Assembly: GCA_016721195.1 (NCBI GenBank) | Contig: JADKIO010000013.1 | Coordinates: forward strand, 62,001-126,000 | DNA length: 64,000 bases | Source: Candidatus Geothrix skivensis | Lineage (GTDB): Bacteria; Acidobacteriota; Holophagae; Holophagales; Holophagaceae | Direction: 5' to 3' | In this document: piece by piece, positions 17,659 through 26,610 of the stretch | How positions within the stretch are numbered: the first letter of the stretch is position 1 | Layout of the letters: each line of letters begins with the position of its first letter | Notes under the pieces: generated by a model | Told to the model about the DNA's origin: nothing | The model's input: only the letters and a program-made list of their open reading frames with translations | Database searches by the model: none | Position numbers and translations under genes: made by a program

Positions 17659-18224
17659 GCGCCTGCTGCTCCAGCACCGACAACTGGCCCGAGCTCGAGC
17701 GCGGCTACCGCGCCATGCTGCCTGAGGACATCCTCGCCTTCATCGACGAGAACCGCCAGATGGATCGCAGCGAGAGCATGCTCATCGCAACCCTCCACAT
17801 GATCCAGGGCCACTATGGCCACCTGGGCCCCGGGCATCTGGAGGCCGTCGCACAGCTCATGCAGGTGCCCCTCGCCAAAGTCACCGGGGTCGCCACTTTC
17901 TACCACTACTTCCGGCTCCAGCCCCGGGGCAAGTACCTCATCAACGTCTGCCTCGGCACCGCCTGCTACGTGAAGGGCGCAGAGAAGGTCGCCCAGAAGC
18001 TCATGGATGAACTGGGCATCCGCTACGGTGAAACCAGCAAGGACGGGATCTTCAGCCTCGAGAGCACCCGCTGCGTCGGGACCTGCGGCCTGGCGCCGGT
18101 GATCATGATCGGCGACGAGGTGCACGGACCCCTCACGCCCGGACAGGTGCCCACCCTGCTGGACAGTTACCTCGCCCGCGCCGCCGAAGACCTGGCTGCG
18201 GCCTCGGCCCCGGAGGCCCGCTAG
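17655..18224 (+). CDS. hydC: Bifurcating [FeFe]-hydrogenase subunit HydC (NuoE-like)
   Basis: A 189-residue thioredoxin-fold 2Fe-2S protein with ligands Cys99, Cys104, Cys140 and Cys144 (CLGTAC ... RCVGTCG). The helical amino half (residues 20-85) is typical of NuoE. It passes electrons between the flavin of HydB and the cluster chain. It overlaps hydA by 4 bases (ATGA) and is followed by a strong terminator, so hydB-hydA-hydC is a unit. The last 15 residues are an Ala/Glu-rich extension. Confidence 0.95.
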   Translation: MSACCSSTDNWPELERGYRAMLPEDILAFIDENRQMDRSESMLIATLHMIQGHYGHLGPGHLEAVAQLMQVPLAKVTGVATFYHYFRLQPRGKYLINVCLGTACYVKGAEKVAQKLMDELGIRYGETSKDGIFSLESTRCVGTCGLAPVIMIGDEVHGPLTPGQVPTLLDSYLARAAEDLAAASAPEAR

Positions 18225-18270
18225 CTGGCCCGCCCGAACCCACCGCCAAGGATTGACAGGAAACAAGATG

Positions 18271-18299
18271 AGCCCGTGTTTGAAACACGGGCTTTTTGT
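18271..18299 (+). terminator. Rho-independent terminator after hydC
   Basis: An inverted repeat AGCCCGTGTT / AACACGGGCT with a three-base loop is followed directly by TTTTTGT. It lies 46 bases after the hydC stop. This separates the first hydrogenase operon from the second. Confidence 0.92.
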
Positions 18300-18388
18300 C
18301 TCTCCCAACTGCCATCCATCATCTGGACTCGAGCCTGAACTTGAACCCGGACCATGAATCTCAAATGCCACGTAAGAATTTGTTCGCA

Positions 18389-18424
18389 TGTGATTTCCAT
18401 CACTGACCAATCGGTCATCAATGA
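18389..18424 (+). promoter_or_regulatory. Shared upstream element of hydrogenase operon 2
   Basis: This 36-base element pairs with 13562-13597. Here the second part is a perfect palindrome TGACC-AATC-GGTCA directly after TGTGA-N6-TCACT, and another TGACC half-site starts at 18421. The whole gap 18225-18645 (421 bases) otherwise holds only the terminator above and a 220-base leader in which I see no gene; hydC2 starts at 18646 after GAGGAG (about 18633-18638). Confidence 0.6.
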
Positions 18425-18645
18425 CCACAATTCCATCCAGCAAGTGTCGGGTCGTGCAGTGCTCCATTCTCCAAGCTGCCGTCATCACACCCAGTTCTCC
18501 TCCCGGGTCAATTCGGTTGGTAGGAAGGTTTTTGTCTCGTTTCTGCTCGATGTCGATGGGTCCAGCCCGGACCAGCCTCAAGTAGTTCCAGCAGCATTCA
18601 CTTCCACAACTCCGAACCACGCACCTTCGTCAGAGGAGAAACGGC

Positions 18646-19131
18646 ATGCCGTCCGTGAAAAGCGTAGAGACCATCCTGATGGATCACCCTGACGCCGGCC
18701 GGGATCACCTGATCCCGATCCTCCAGGAGATCCAGGAAGCCGAAGGGTACCTGTCCCAGGAGTCCATCACCAAAGTCGGCCGGGCCCTGGAGATGCCCTC
18801 GAGCAAGATCTTCGGGGTCGCCACCTTCTTCAACATGTTCCGCTTCCAGGCCAAGGGGAAGTACCACGTGATGGTCTGCCGCGGGACCGCCTGCCACGTG
18901 AAGGGTTCCGGAAGGGCCCTGGACATGGTCACCAAGGCCCTGAAGATCCAGCCCGGGGAAACCACCCGGGACAAGGCGTTCAGCCTCGAGGTGGTGGCCT
19001 GCATGGGGGCCTGCGGGTTGGCCCCCGTGGTGAACATCAACGGCCAGTTCTACGCAAAGGTCTCCCCGATGAAGCTGCAGCGGATCATCGAAGAGTGCCG
19101 CGAAAAGGAGCAGACCCATGTCCACGCCTAA
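18646..19131 (+). CDS. hydC: NuoE-like subunit of second hydrogenase, HydC2
   Basis: A 161-residue 2Fe-2S protein with Cys78, Cys83, Cys119 and Cys123 (CRGTAC ... CMGACG) after a helical amino half. It is paralogous to HydC at 17655 but shorter at both ends. It is the first gene of the second operon, so gene order (C-B-A) differs from the first (B-A-C). It overlaps hydB2 by 14 bases. Confidence 0.94.
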   Translation: MPSVKSVETILMDHPDAGRDHLIPILQEIQEAEGYLSQESITKVGRALEMPSSKIFGVATFFNMFRFQAKGKYHVMVCRGTACHVKGSGRALDMVTKALKIQPGETTRDKAFSLEVVACMGACGLAPVVNINGQFYAKVSPMKLQRIIEECREKEQTHVHA

Positions 19132-22100
19132 CGCCGCGCCGGAAACCGGCTCCTGCTGGGAAACGCCCGCCCAGCCCGCACCCGAACTCCTCAATGCCCT
19201 CAGGACCGGCCCCTTCAAGTCCCTCTCCAGGATCAAGCTGGAGGACCTCATCGCCTCCCTGCGCCGGGAGACCGTCAGCCACCCCGTCATCTATGTCGGG
19301 GCAGGCACCTGCGGCCTGGGCGCCGGCGCAGACAAGACCCTCGAGCAGATCCGGGCCTACTGCGCCAGCCGCAGGCTGGACGTGGAGGTGAACGAGGTGG
19401 GATGCCTGGGACTCTGTTCGGAGGAGCCCATGGTGGACATCCAGCTGCCCGGCAAGGCCCGAGTCTCCTTCGGCAACGTGACGGCTGACAAGGTGGATGC
19501 CCTGCTGGGACAGGCACTGGCGGGGACCATCTCCAAGGACATGCTCCTGGGACAGTTCCGCAGCAGCAGCCTGCCGGCCTACGAGGGGGTCCCCTTCCTG
19601 GATCAGCACCCCTTCCTGGCCCTGCAGAAACGCTGGGTGCTGGCCAACTCAGGCCTGGTGGACTTCAACTCCATCGACGAGTACATCGCCCGGGGCGGCT
19701 ACTCCGCCCTGTTCAAGCTCCTCCACTCGAAGACCAGCCAGCAGGTGGTGGATGACCTCATCGCCAGCGGCCTCCGAGGCCGGGGCGGCGGCGGCTTCCC
19801 CACGGGCAGGAAGTGGCAGATGGCCCTCAACACCCCCAGCGATCAGAAGTACATGATCTGCAACGCCGACGAAGGCGATCCCGGGGCCTTCATGGACCGT
19901 GCCGTCTGCGAATCGGATCCCCACCGGCTCCTGGAAGGCATTCTCACCGGCTGCTATGCCATCGGCGCATCGAAAGCCTACATCTACATCCGCGCCGAGT
20001 ACCCCCTGGCCATCCAGAACCTCAAGACCGCCATCGCCAAGGCCAAGGTCTACGGCCTGCTGGGCGAGAACATCCTCGGCAGCGGCTTCAGCCTCGACAT
20101 CATCATCAAGATGGGCGCCGGCGCCTTCGTCTGCGGCGAGGAAACGGCCCTGATGCACAGCATCGAAGGCAAGCGCGGCATGCCGCGCCCCCGTCCCCCC
20201 TACCCCATCCAGTCCGGCCTCTTCGGCAAGCCCACGGTCATCAACAACGTAGAGACCTTTGCCAACGTGCCCACCATCATGCAGAACGGCCCCGCGACCT
20301 TCGCCGCCATGGGTACCGCCGGCTCCAAGGGCACCAAGGTGTTCGCCATGTCCGGCATGGTCCGGCGCACGGGTCTGGTGGAAGTCCCCATGGGCACGCC
20401 CATCCGCAGCGTGGTCTTCGGCGTGGGCGGCGGCATCCCCAACGGCAAGAAGTGCAAGGCCGTCCAGATCGGCGGCCCCTCCGGTGGCTGCATCCCCGAG
20501 CCGCACCTGGAGCTCACCTGCGACTACGAGGAGCTGAAGAACTTCGGCGCCATCATGGGCTCCGGCGGTCTCGTGGTGCTCGACGAGAACACCTGCATGG
20601 TGGACCTCGCCAAGTTCTTCATGGAGTTCATCCAATCCGAGAGCTGCGGCAAGTGCATCCCATGCCGAGAGGGCACGCGCCGCATGCTGGATATCCTCAA
20701 GTCCATTACCCAGAACCGCAAGAACGAGCAGGGGAACGACACCCTGCTGCGCATGAAGGGCGTCATGCTGCTCCAGGAACTGGGCGAAAGCATCCGCCGC
20801 AGCTCCCTCTGCGGCCTCGGGCAAACGGCCCCGAACCCGGTGCTCTCCACCCTGAAGTGGTTCCGGGACGAGTACGAGGCTCACATCTACGAACGGCGCT
20901 GCCCCTCGGGTACCTGCCGCGAACTGGCAGGCGCACCCTGCCAGACCGGCTGCCCAGTGGGCACCGAGACCTGGCGCTACGTGGCCCACATCTCCCATGG
21001 CGAGTACGAGGAGGCCTACCGTGCCATCCGCGCCATGAATCCCTTCCCGTCGGCCTGCGCAAGGATCTGCAGCCGGCAGTGCGAAGACCAGTGCCGTTGC
21101 GGTACCACTGGGGGTGAGCCCATCGCCATCCGTACCCTCAAGCGTTTCATCGTGGACCGAGTGGATCCTTCTACCTTCAAGTACTCGATCCAGAGCAAGC
21201 CCAACGCACCCCGGGTGGCGGTGATCGGCGCGGGGCCCGCGGGCCTCACCGCGGCCCACAGCCTCTCCGTCCTGGGCTACAAGGTCACGGTATTCGAGCG
21301 CGAGGGCAAGGCCGGCGGCATGCTGGTGGCCGCCATCCCCGAATACCGGCTGCCTCGACCCACCCTGGAGAAGGAAATCGACATCCTGCTCAACGAGAAC
21401 GTGGAGGTGCTCTACCACCAGGAGCTCGGGAAGGACTTCACCATCGAGAGCCTCAAGAAGGATGGCTTCGCCGCCATCATGGTGGCCATCGGTTCCCAGC
21501 GCAGCAAGAAGCTGGGCCTCCCGGGCGACCAGGTCGAGGGCATCTACCAGGGTATCGAGTTCCTCAAGGCCCAGAACCTGCACAGCCGGGAGTACGCCCG
21601 GGGCCGCGTGGGCATCATCGGCGGCGGCAACAGCGCCATCGATGCCGCCCGGGTGGCCATCCGCCAGAAGCATGTGGATGAAGTGACGGTCTTCTACCGC
21701 CGCACCCGCGGGGAGATGCCCGCCTATGCCGAGGAGATCGAGGCGGCCCTGGAGGAAGGCATCAAGATCGAGACCCTGGTGGCTCCCGTTGCCGTCAGTT
21801 CCAAGAACGGCAAGCTCACCGGGATCGAGTTCCAGCGCAACAGCATGGGTGAGCGCGACGAGAGCGGCAGGGCCCGGCCTGTGCCCATCGAATGCAGCGA
21901 ATACCTCGTCGGACTCGAGACCCTGGTGGTGGCCATCAGCGAAGAACCCGAAAGGGAGTGCATGGCGGGCCTCAGACTCAGCCACTGGGGTTCCCTGGTC
22001 ATCAACCCGGAATCCTGCATCACCAGCGAGTCCGGCGTCTTCGGCGGCGGGGATGTGGTGTCCGGTCCCAGCACCGCCATCGAGGCGGTGGCCGCCGGCA

Positions 22101-22372
22101 GGAATGCCGCCACCATGATCGACCGGTACCTCTCCGGCAAGCAGCTCAAGAAACTCAATACCGTCGCCCTGCCCACGGTCTATGTGCCCCCGGTCGATTC
22201 CGAGGAAGAGGGCGAGGCCACGGGACGCATCCGGGGCGAACACATTCCCGTGGCGGCTCGCCTCAAGAACTTCGACGAGGTCGACCTCGCTCCCACCGAG
22301 AACCACGCCCTGTGCGAGGCACGACGCTGCCTGCGCTGCGACATCGAATTCACTCAACCGGCCATGAATTGA
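19118..22372 (+). CDS. hydB: HydB2: NuoF-like subunit fused to GltD/NfnB-type NAD(P)H oxidoreductase
   Basis: A 1084-residue fusion. Residues about 55-145 form a thioredoxin-like ferredoxin domain (GTCGLGAGA, GCLGLC). About 150-600 is the NuoF core with GRGGGGF near 222 and SCGKCIPC near 507. Instead of the usual pair of ferredoxin-type clusters, residues about 600-690 carry the Cys-rich GltD amino domain (CQTGCPVG, CARICSRQCEDQC). An FAD-binding Rossmann site (VIGAGPAGLTAAH near 701) and a second nucleotide site (GIIGGGNSAIDAARVA near 831) follow. The GltD/NfnB family usually binds NADP(H). I infer an enzyme with two flavin sites, possibly linking H2, ferredoxin, NAD and NADP. Confidence 0.94.
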   Translation: MSTPNAAPETGSCWETPAQPAPELLNALRTGPFKSLSRIKLEDLIASLRRETVSHPVIYVGAGTCGLGAGADKTLEQIRAYCASRRLDVEVNEVGCLGLCSEEPMVDIQLPGKARVSFGNVTADKVDALLGQALAGTISKDMLLGQFRSSSLPAYEGVPFLDQHPFLALQKRWVLANSGLVDFNSIDEYIARGGYSALFKLLHSKTSQQVVDDLIASGLRGRGGGGFPTGRKWQMALNTPSDQKYMICNADEGDPGAFMDRAVCESDPHRLLEGILTGCYAIGASKAYIYIRAEYPLAIQNLKTAIAKAKVYGLLGENILGSGFSLDIIIKMGAGAFVCGEETALMHSIEGKRGMPRPRPPYPIQSGLFGKPTVINNVETFANVPTIMQNGPATFAAMGTAGSKGTKVFAMSGMVRRTGLVEVPMGTPIRSVVFGVGGGIPNGKKCKAVQIGGPSGGCIPEPHLELTCDYEELKNFGAIMGSGGLVVLDENTCMVDLAKFFMEFIQSESCGKCIPCREGTRRMLDILKSITQNRKNEQGNDTLLRMKGVMLLQELGESIRRSSLCGLGQTAPNPVLSTLKWFRDEYEAHIYERRCPSGTCRELAGAPCQTGCPVGTETWRYVAHISHGEYEEAYRAIRAMNPFPSACARICSRQCEDQCRCGTTGGEPIAIRTLKRFIVDRVDPSTFKYSIQSKPNAPRVAVIGAGPAGLTAAHSLSVLGYKVTVFEREGKAGGMLVAAIPEYRLPRPTLEKEIDILLNENVEVLYHQELGKDFTIESLKKDGFAAIMVAIGSQRSKKLGLPGDQVEGIYQGIEFLKAQNLHSREYARGRVGIIGGGNSAIDAARVAIRQKHVDEVTVFYRRTRGEMPAYAEEIEAALEEGIKIETLVAPVAVSSKNGKLTGIEFQRNSMGERDESGRARPVPIECSEYLVGLETLVVAISEEPERECMAGLRLSHWGSLVINPESCITSESGVFGGGDVVSGPSTAIEAVAAGRNAATMIDRYLSGKQLKKLNTVALPTVYVPPVDSEEEGEATGRIRGEHIPVAARLKNFDEVDLAPTENHALCEARRCLRCDIEFTQPAMN

Positions 22373-22381
22373 GGTGCAGCC

Positions 22382-24103
22382 ATGTTTGCCATTGAAGCGA
22401 ACGGCCAGACGATAGAGGCCAAGAGGGGCGAAACGATCCTACAGTCCCTCAAGCGGGCCGGGATCAATGTCCCCACCATTTGCCACATGGAGGGCCTGCT
22501 GCCCTCCGGAACTTGCCGCATGTGCGTGGTCGAAGTGGAGGGCTACGGCGGGCTGATCCCCTCCTGCTCCTATCCTGTCGCCGAGGGGATGAAGATCCGG
22601 ACCAACACTCCCGATGTGATGACCACCCGGAAGACCATCATCGACCTACTCCTCAGCAACCACCCGGACGACTGCCTCTACTGCGCCCGGAACGGCAACT
22701 GCGACCTGGCCAAGCTGGCCGCCGACAACGGCGTCCGGGAGCGCTCCTACCAGGGCGGACGCAACCGCCGGCCCAAGGACATCTCCAGCCCGTCCATCAT
22801 CCGGGACCCGGACAAGTGCATCCTCTGCGGCAAGTGCGTCCGCATGTGCGATGAGATCCAGGGTGTCTCAGCCATCGACTTCATCGCACGGGGCTCCAAG
22901 GCCTTCATCGGCACCGCCTTCAACCAGGGACTGAACGTCTCCAGCTGCATCAACTGCGGCCAGTGCATCCTGGTCTGCCCCACGGCCGCCCTCTCCGAGC
23001 ACAAGTACGTGAACGAGGTGCTCCAGGCTCTGGCGGACCCGGACAAGGTGGTGGTCGTACAACACGCCCCGGCCGTGTCCGTCACCATCGCCGAAGAATT
23101 CGGATTCGCCCCCGGCACCGACTTCGATGGGAAGATGACCGCCGCCCTCCGCCGGGTGGGCTTCGACCGGGTCTTCGATACCTCATTCACCGCGGACCTC
23201 ACCATCATGGAAGAGGGCTCGGAGCTGGTGGATCGCGTCCAGAACGGCGGCGCCCTGCCCATGTTCACCAGCTGCTCGCCGGGCTGGGTCAAGTTCGTCG
23301 AGGAGTTCTACCCGGAGTTCCTCCCCAACGTATCCACCTGCAAGAGCCCCCAGCAGATGATGGGAGCGATCATCAAGTCCTTCTTCGCCCAGAAGGAGAA
23401 GATTGATCCCAAGAACATCGTCAGCGTCTCGCTGATGCCCTGCACGGCCAAGAAGTTCGAATGCGGACGCCCCGAGATGGGCCAGGACTTCGTGGCCGAC
23501 GTGGACTACGTGCTGACCACCCGGGAACTGGCGGAGCTGTTCCGCATCACCGGCGTCAATCCCGCGGCCATCGAGCCCGAGGCTCCGGACACTCCCTTCG
23601 GAGAGCGTTCCAGCGCCGGCAAGCTCTTCGGGGCCTCCGGCGGCGTCATGGAGGCCGCCCTCCGCAGCGCGGTCTTCCTCCTCACCGGCGAAGAGATGCA
23701 GGACTACACCATCCAGGCTCTGCGGGGCATGGAGGGCTCCAAGGAGCTGCGGGTGAAGGTCGGGGACCTCGAGGTTGGCGCCGCCGTCGTCTCCAGCCTC
23801 GGCCAGGCCCGGAAGCTGATGGACGAGATCAAGGCGGGCCGCAAGGACATCCACTTCATCGAGGTGATGACCTGCCCCGGGGGCTGCATCAACGGCGGCG
23901 GCCAGCCCATCGGCGCCGACAAGTCGGCGATCCAGGCCCGCATGGCCGCCCTCTACCAGATCGACAGCGATGACCAGCTGCGGGTCAGCCACAAGAACGA
24001 GTGGGTGCAGCGGCTCTACAAGGAGTTCCTGGGCAAGCCCCTGGGGCACAAGAGCCACGAGCTGCTCCACACCCACTACGACAAGCGCGAAGTCCTTCTG
24101 TGA
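22382..24103 (+). CDS. hydA: [FeFe]-hydrogenase catalytic subunit HydA2
   Basis: A 573-residue catalytic subunit with the same layout as HydA: 2Fe-2S (Cys34, 45, 48, 62), His94/Cys98/Cys101/Cys107, two 4Fe-4S motifs (Cys146-156 and 189-199), H-cluster loops TSCSPGW (Cys298, Ser299), MPCTAKKFE (Cys353) and MTCPGGCINGGGQP (Cys498, Cys502), and a tail ending HELLHTHYDK. As in HydA, a Ser replaces the cubane-ligand position and a Cys (Cys320, STCKSP) appears 21 residues later. It starts 9 bases after hydB2 and is followed by signalling genes on the same strand. Confidence 0.97.
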   Translation: MFAIEANGQTIEAKRGETILQSLKRAGINVPTICHMEGLLPSGTCRMCVVEVEGYGGLIPSCSYPVAEGMKIRTNTPDVMTTRKTIIDLLLSNHPDDCLYCARNGNCDLAKLAADNGVRERSYQGGRNRRPKDISSPSIIRDPDKCILCGKCVRMCDEIQGVSAIDFIARGSKAFIGTAFNQGLNVSSCINCGQCILVCPTAALSEHKYVNEVLQALADPDKVVVVQHAPAVSVTIAEEFGFAPGTDFDGKMTAALRRVGFDRVFDTSFTADLTIMEEGSELVDRVQNGGALPMFTSCSPGWVKFVEEFYPEFLPNVSTCKSPQQMMGAIIKSFFAQKEKIDPKNIVSVSLMPCTAKKFECGRPEMGQDFVADVDYVLTTRELAELFRITGVNPAAIEPEAPDTPFGERSSAGKLFGASGGVMEAALRSAVFLLTGEEMQDYTIQALRGMEGSKELRVKVGDLEVGAAVVSSLGQARKLMDEIKAGRKDIHFIEVMTCPGGCINGGGQPIGADKSAIQARMAALYQIDSDDQLRVSHKNEWVQRLYKEFLGKPLGHKSHELLHTHYDKREVLL

Positions 24104-24122
24104 CCCTTTCCGAGGCGACGCC

Positions 24123-24512
24123 ATGACCACGAAGAAGAAGATCCTCATCGTCGAAGATGACCTCGACCAGCTGGACCACCTCGCGGTGATCCTGAAGGCC
24201 GATGGCTACGAAGTGATCTCGGCCCAGGGCCAGGCCGAAGGGGAGGAGGCCATGCTCGCCACCATCCCGGACCTGGCCATCCTCGACCTGATGATGGAGA
24301 ACATGGACTCGGGCTTCGTGCTCTGCCACCAGATCAAGCAGCTCTACCCGGAAACCCCGGTAATCCTGCTGACGGCGGTGCGCTCCGAGACTGGGATCGA
24401 TTTCTCCGCGAAATCCAAGGCCGCGTCCAGCTGGACCAAGGCCGACGTGCTGCTCGACAAGCCCATCCGCCCCGAGCAGTTGAGGGTTGAAGTCAGGCGC
24501 CTGATGGCGTGA
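24123..24512 (+). CDS. Single-domain response regulator (receiver only)
   Basis: A 129-residue receiver domain. The acidic pair is Glu11/Asp12-Asp13, the phospho-acceptor Asp55 lies in LAILDLMME, Thr84 in LLTAV, and Lys113 in LLDKP. There is no output domain. A stretch of about 15 residues (SETGIDFSAKSKAASS) before the lysine is longer than in CheY. It sits 19 bases after hydA2 and before the sensor kinase, so it is a likely target of that kinase. Confidence 0.9.
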   Translation: MTTKKKILIVEDDLDQLDHLAVILKADGYEVISAQGQAEGEEAMLATIPDLAILDLMMENMDSGFVLCHQIKQLYPETPVILLTAVRSETGIDFSAKSKAASSWTKADVLLDKPIRPEQLRVEVRRLMA

Positions 24513-24555
24513 ACTGTCACCGGGGGACCACGGCCCCCCGGTGGAGAGGACCCCG

Positions 24556-26610
24556 ATGAAATCACGCAGGACCCTTCCGGCGGATTCGGCCCCTCAGTCC
24601 CTCTGTTTCGTCAAGGAGGTGAAGAACCGTTGCCGCATCTGCTACACCTGCGTCCGGGAATGCCCCGCCAAGGCCATCCGCATCTCGAAGAGCCAGGCCA
24701 TCGTCGTGCCGGAGCGCTGCATCGGCTGCGGGAACTGCATCAACGTCTGCAGCCAGCAGGCCAAGGAGATGGTCTCCTCCCTCGGGGAAGTGGAGGCCCT
24801 GCTCAGGAGTGGAACTCCCGTCGCAGCCTGCCTCGCCCCCAGCTTCTCCGTGGAGTTCCAGGCCGAGTTCGATTTCCGGGTGATGGTGGGAATGATCCGC
24901 GCCCTGGGCTTCGGCCTGGTCACCGAAGTGGCCTTCGGGGCCGATCTGGTGGCGGACCGCTACCGGGAGACCCTCATCCTCAACAAGGGTCGCCACTACA
25001 TCGCCACGGCCTGCCCGGCCGTGGTGGGGTTCGTGGAGCGCTACCACCCCGACCTGGTGCCCTTCCTCTCGCCCATCGTCTCCCCGATGGTGGCCATGAC
25101 CCGGATCCTGCGCTCCCTGCACGGTCCGGACCTGAAGACGGTCTTCATCGGCCCCTGCGTCGCCAAGAAGGCCGAGGCCGTGGATCCGGATGTGGTGGGG
25201 GGACCGGACGCAGTCCTGACCTTCCCGGAGCTGCGCGAGCTGTTCCAGCGGGCGGGCATCACCTCCGCCAGCGCAGAGCCCAGCGATTTCGACCCGCCCC
25301 GGCCCTGGCTGGGCTCGCTGTTTCCCATCAGCTCCGGCCTGCTGCAGGCCGCCGGGATCAAGGAGGACCTCCTGGCCAACGACGTGGTGGCCACGGATGG
25401 CCATCACGATTTCATGAATGCCCTCGATGAGTTCGCCGAAGGGGGCATGGAGGCCAATCTGGTGGAGCTGCTCTCCTGCAAGGGCTGCATTTCCGGGCCG
25501 GGCCTCAGCAGCAAGGAAAGCCTCTACCAGCGCCGCTCCCGGGTGAGCCACTACACCCGCTACCGGGAGCTCACCCACAACCAGGAGGCCTGGCAGAAAT
25601 CCATCGATCATTTCGCCAATCTGGACCTGACGCGCAACTACCGGTCCATGGACCAGCGGATCACGGACATCGACGAGATCCAGATCATCGAGACCATGCA
25701 GCGCATGGGGAAGCAGTCCGAGGAGGACGAGCTCAACTGCGGCGCCTGCGGCTACTCCTCCTGCCGCGAGCACGCCATCGCCATCGAGAAGGGTCTGGCG
25801 GAAAGCGAGATGTGCCTGCCCTATGTCATCAGCCACCACCTCAAGACCATCGTGGAGCTCTCCAGCCTGAATGACCGCCTGGCCACCACCCAGGAGAGCC
25901 TGATGCACTCGGAGCGCCTGGCCAGCATGGGGCAGCTGGCGGCGGGCGTGGCCCATGAGATCAACAACCCCCTGGGCGTGGTGATCATGTACACCAACCT
26001 GCTGCTGGAGGAATGCAGCAAGGACATGGAATTCCGGGGCGACCTGCAGATGATCGCGGAGCAGGCCAACCGCTGCAAGCGCATCGTGGCGGGCCTTCTG
26101 GACTTCTCCCGGCAGAACAAGGTGGCTCATGCGGCCATCGACATCCGCGAGCTGGTTGCGGCAACCCTGTCGAGCTTTCAGCCGCCCGAACAGGTGGAGC
26201 TGGAGGTTGTCCACGAGGTGGCCGACCCCATTGCGGAGGTGGACCGGGATCAGCTCATCCAGGTGCTCCTCAACCTGGTGGTGAACGCCTGCGATGCCAT
26301 GCCCCTGGGTGGCCGGCTCTCCGTCCGCACCAAGGCGGATGAGGCCACCGTCACCTTCGAGGTGGAGGACACAGGCACGGGCATCTCGAAGGAGAACCTC
26401 AAGAAGCTCTTCGAGCCCTTCTTCACCACCAAGACCATGGGCAAGGGGACCGGCCTGGGCCTCCCCGTGGTCTACGGGATCGTCAAGCTGCACCGGGGCG
26501 ACATCTCTGTGGAGTCCAACGCCGATCCCAGCCTTGGCCCCACGGGCAGCACCTTCCGGGTCCGCCTGCCACGCCAGGCCCAGAATCATGCCGGAAAGGT
26601 CGACGAGTGA
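24556..26610 (+). CDS. hydS: [FeFe]-hydrogenase-like sensor histidine kinase (HydS type, group C1)
   Basis: The ATG at 24556 has GGAGAGGA in front. The 684-residue protein holds two 4Fe-4S motifs (Cys26-36, Cys55-65), a hydrogenase-like domain (about 85-330) with loops TACPAVV (Cys153), GPCVAKK (Cys201) and LLSCKGCISGP (Cys308, Cys311), a 4Fe-4S domain (Cys395, 398, 403, 420), and a histidine kinase with AHEINNP (His467) and a full ATPase domain. The proton-relay Cys is Ala152 and loop 3 has C-x2-C, not the C-x3-C of catalytic enzymes. Known group C proteins are thought to sense H2 or redox state. No PAS domain is evident. Confidence 0.92.
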   Translation: MKSRRTLPADSAPQSLCFVKEVKNRCRICYTCVRECPAKAIRISKSQAIVVPERCIGCGNCINVCSQQAKEMVSSLGEVEALLRSGTPVAACLAPSFSVEFQAEFDFRVMVGMIRALGFGLVTEVAFGADLVADRYRETLILNKGRHYIATACPAVVGFVERYHPDLVPFLSPIVSPMVAMTRILRSLHGPDLKTVFIGPCVAKKAEAVDPDVVGGPDAVLTFPELRELFQRAGITSASAEPSDFDPPRPWLGSLFPISSGLLQAAGIKEDLLANDVVATDGHHDFMNALDEFAEGGMEANLVELLSCKGCISGPGLSSKESLYQRRSRVSHYTRYRELTHNQEAWQKSIDHFANLDLTRNYRSMDQRITDIDEIQIIETMQRMGKQSEEDELNCGACGYSSCREHAIAIEKGLAESEMCLPYVISHHLKTIVELSSLNDRLATTQESLMHSERLASMGQLAAGVAHEINNPLGVVIMYTNLLLEECSKDMEFRGDLQMIAEQANRCKRIVAGLLDFSRQNKVAHAAIDIRELVAATLSSFQPPEQVELEVVHEVADPIAEVDRDQLIQVLLNLVVNACDAMPLGGRLSVRTKADEATVTFEVEDTGTGISKENLKKLFEPFFTTKTMGKGTGLGLPVVYGIVKLHRGDISVESNADPSLGPTGSTFRVRLPRQAQNHAGKVDE

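Noticed and set aside
19649..22357. A 902-residue open frame opposite hydB2
   Set aside because: Purely a result of high third-position GC in hydB2; composition is Gly/Ala/His/Leu-rich without any known domain.
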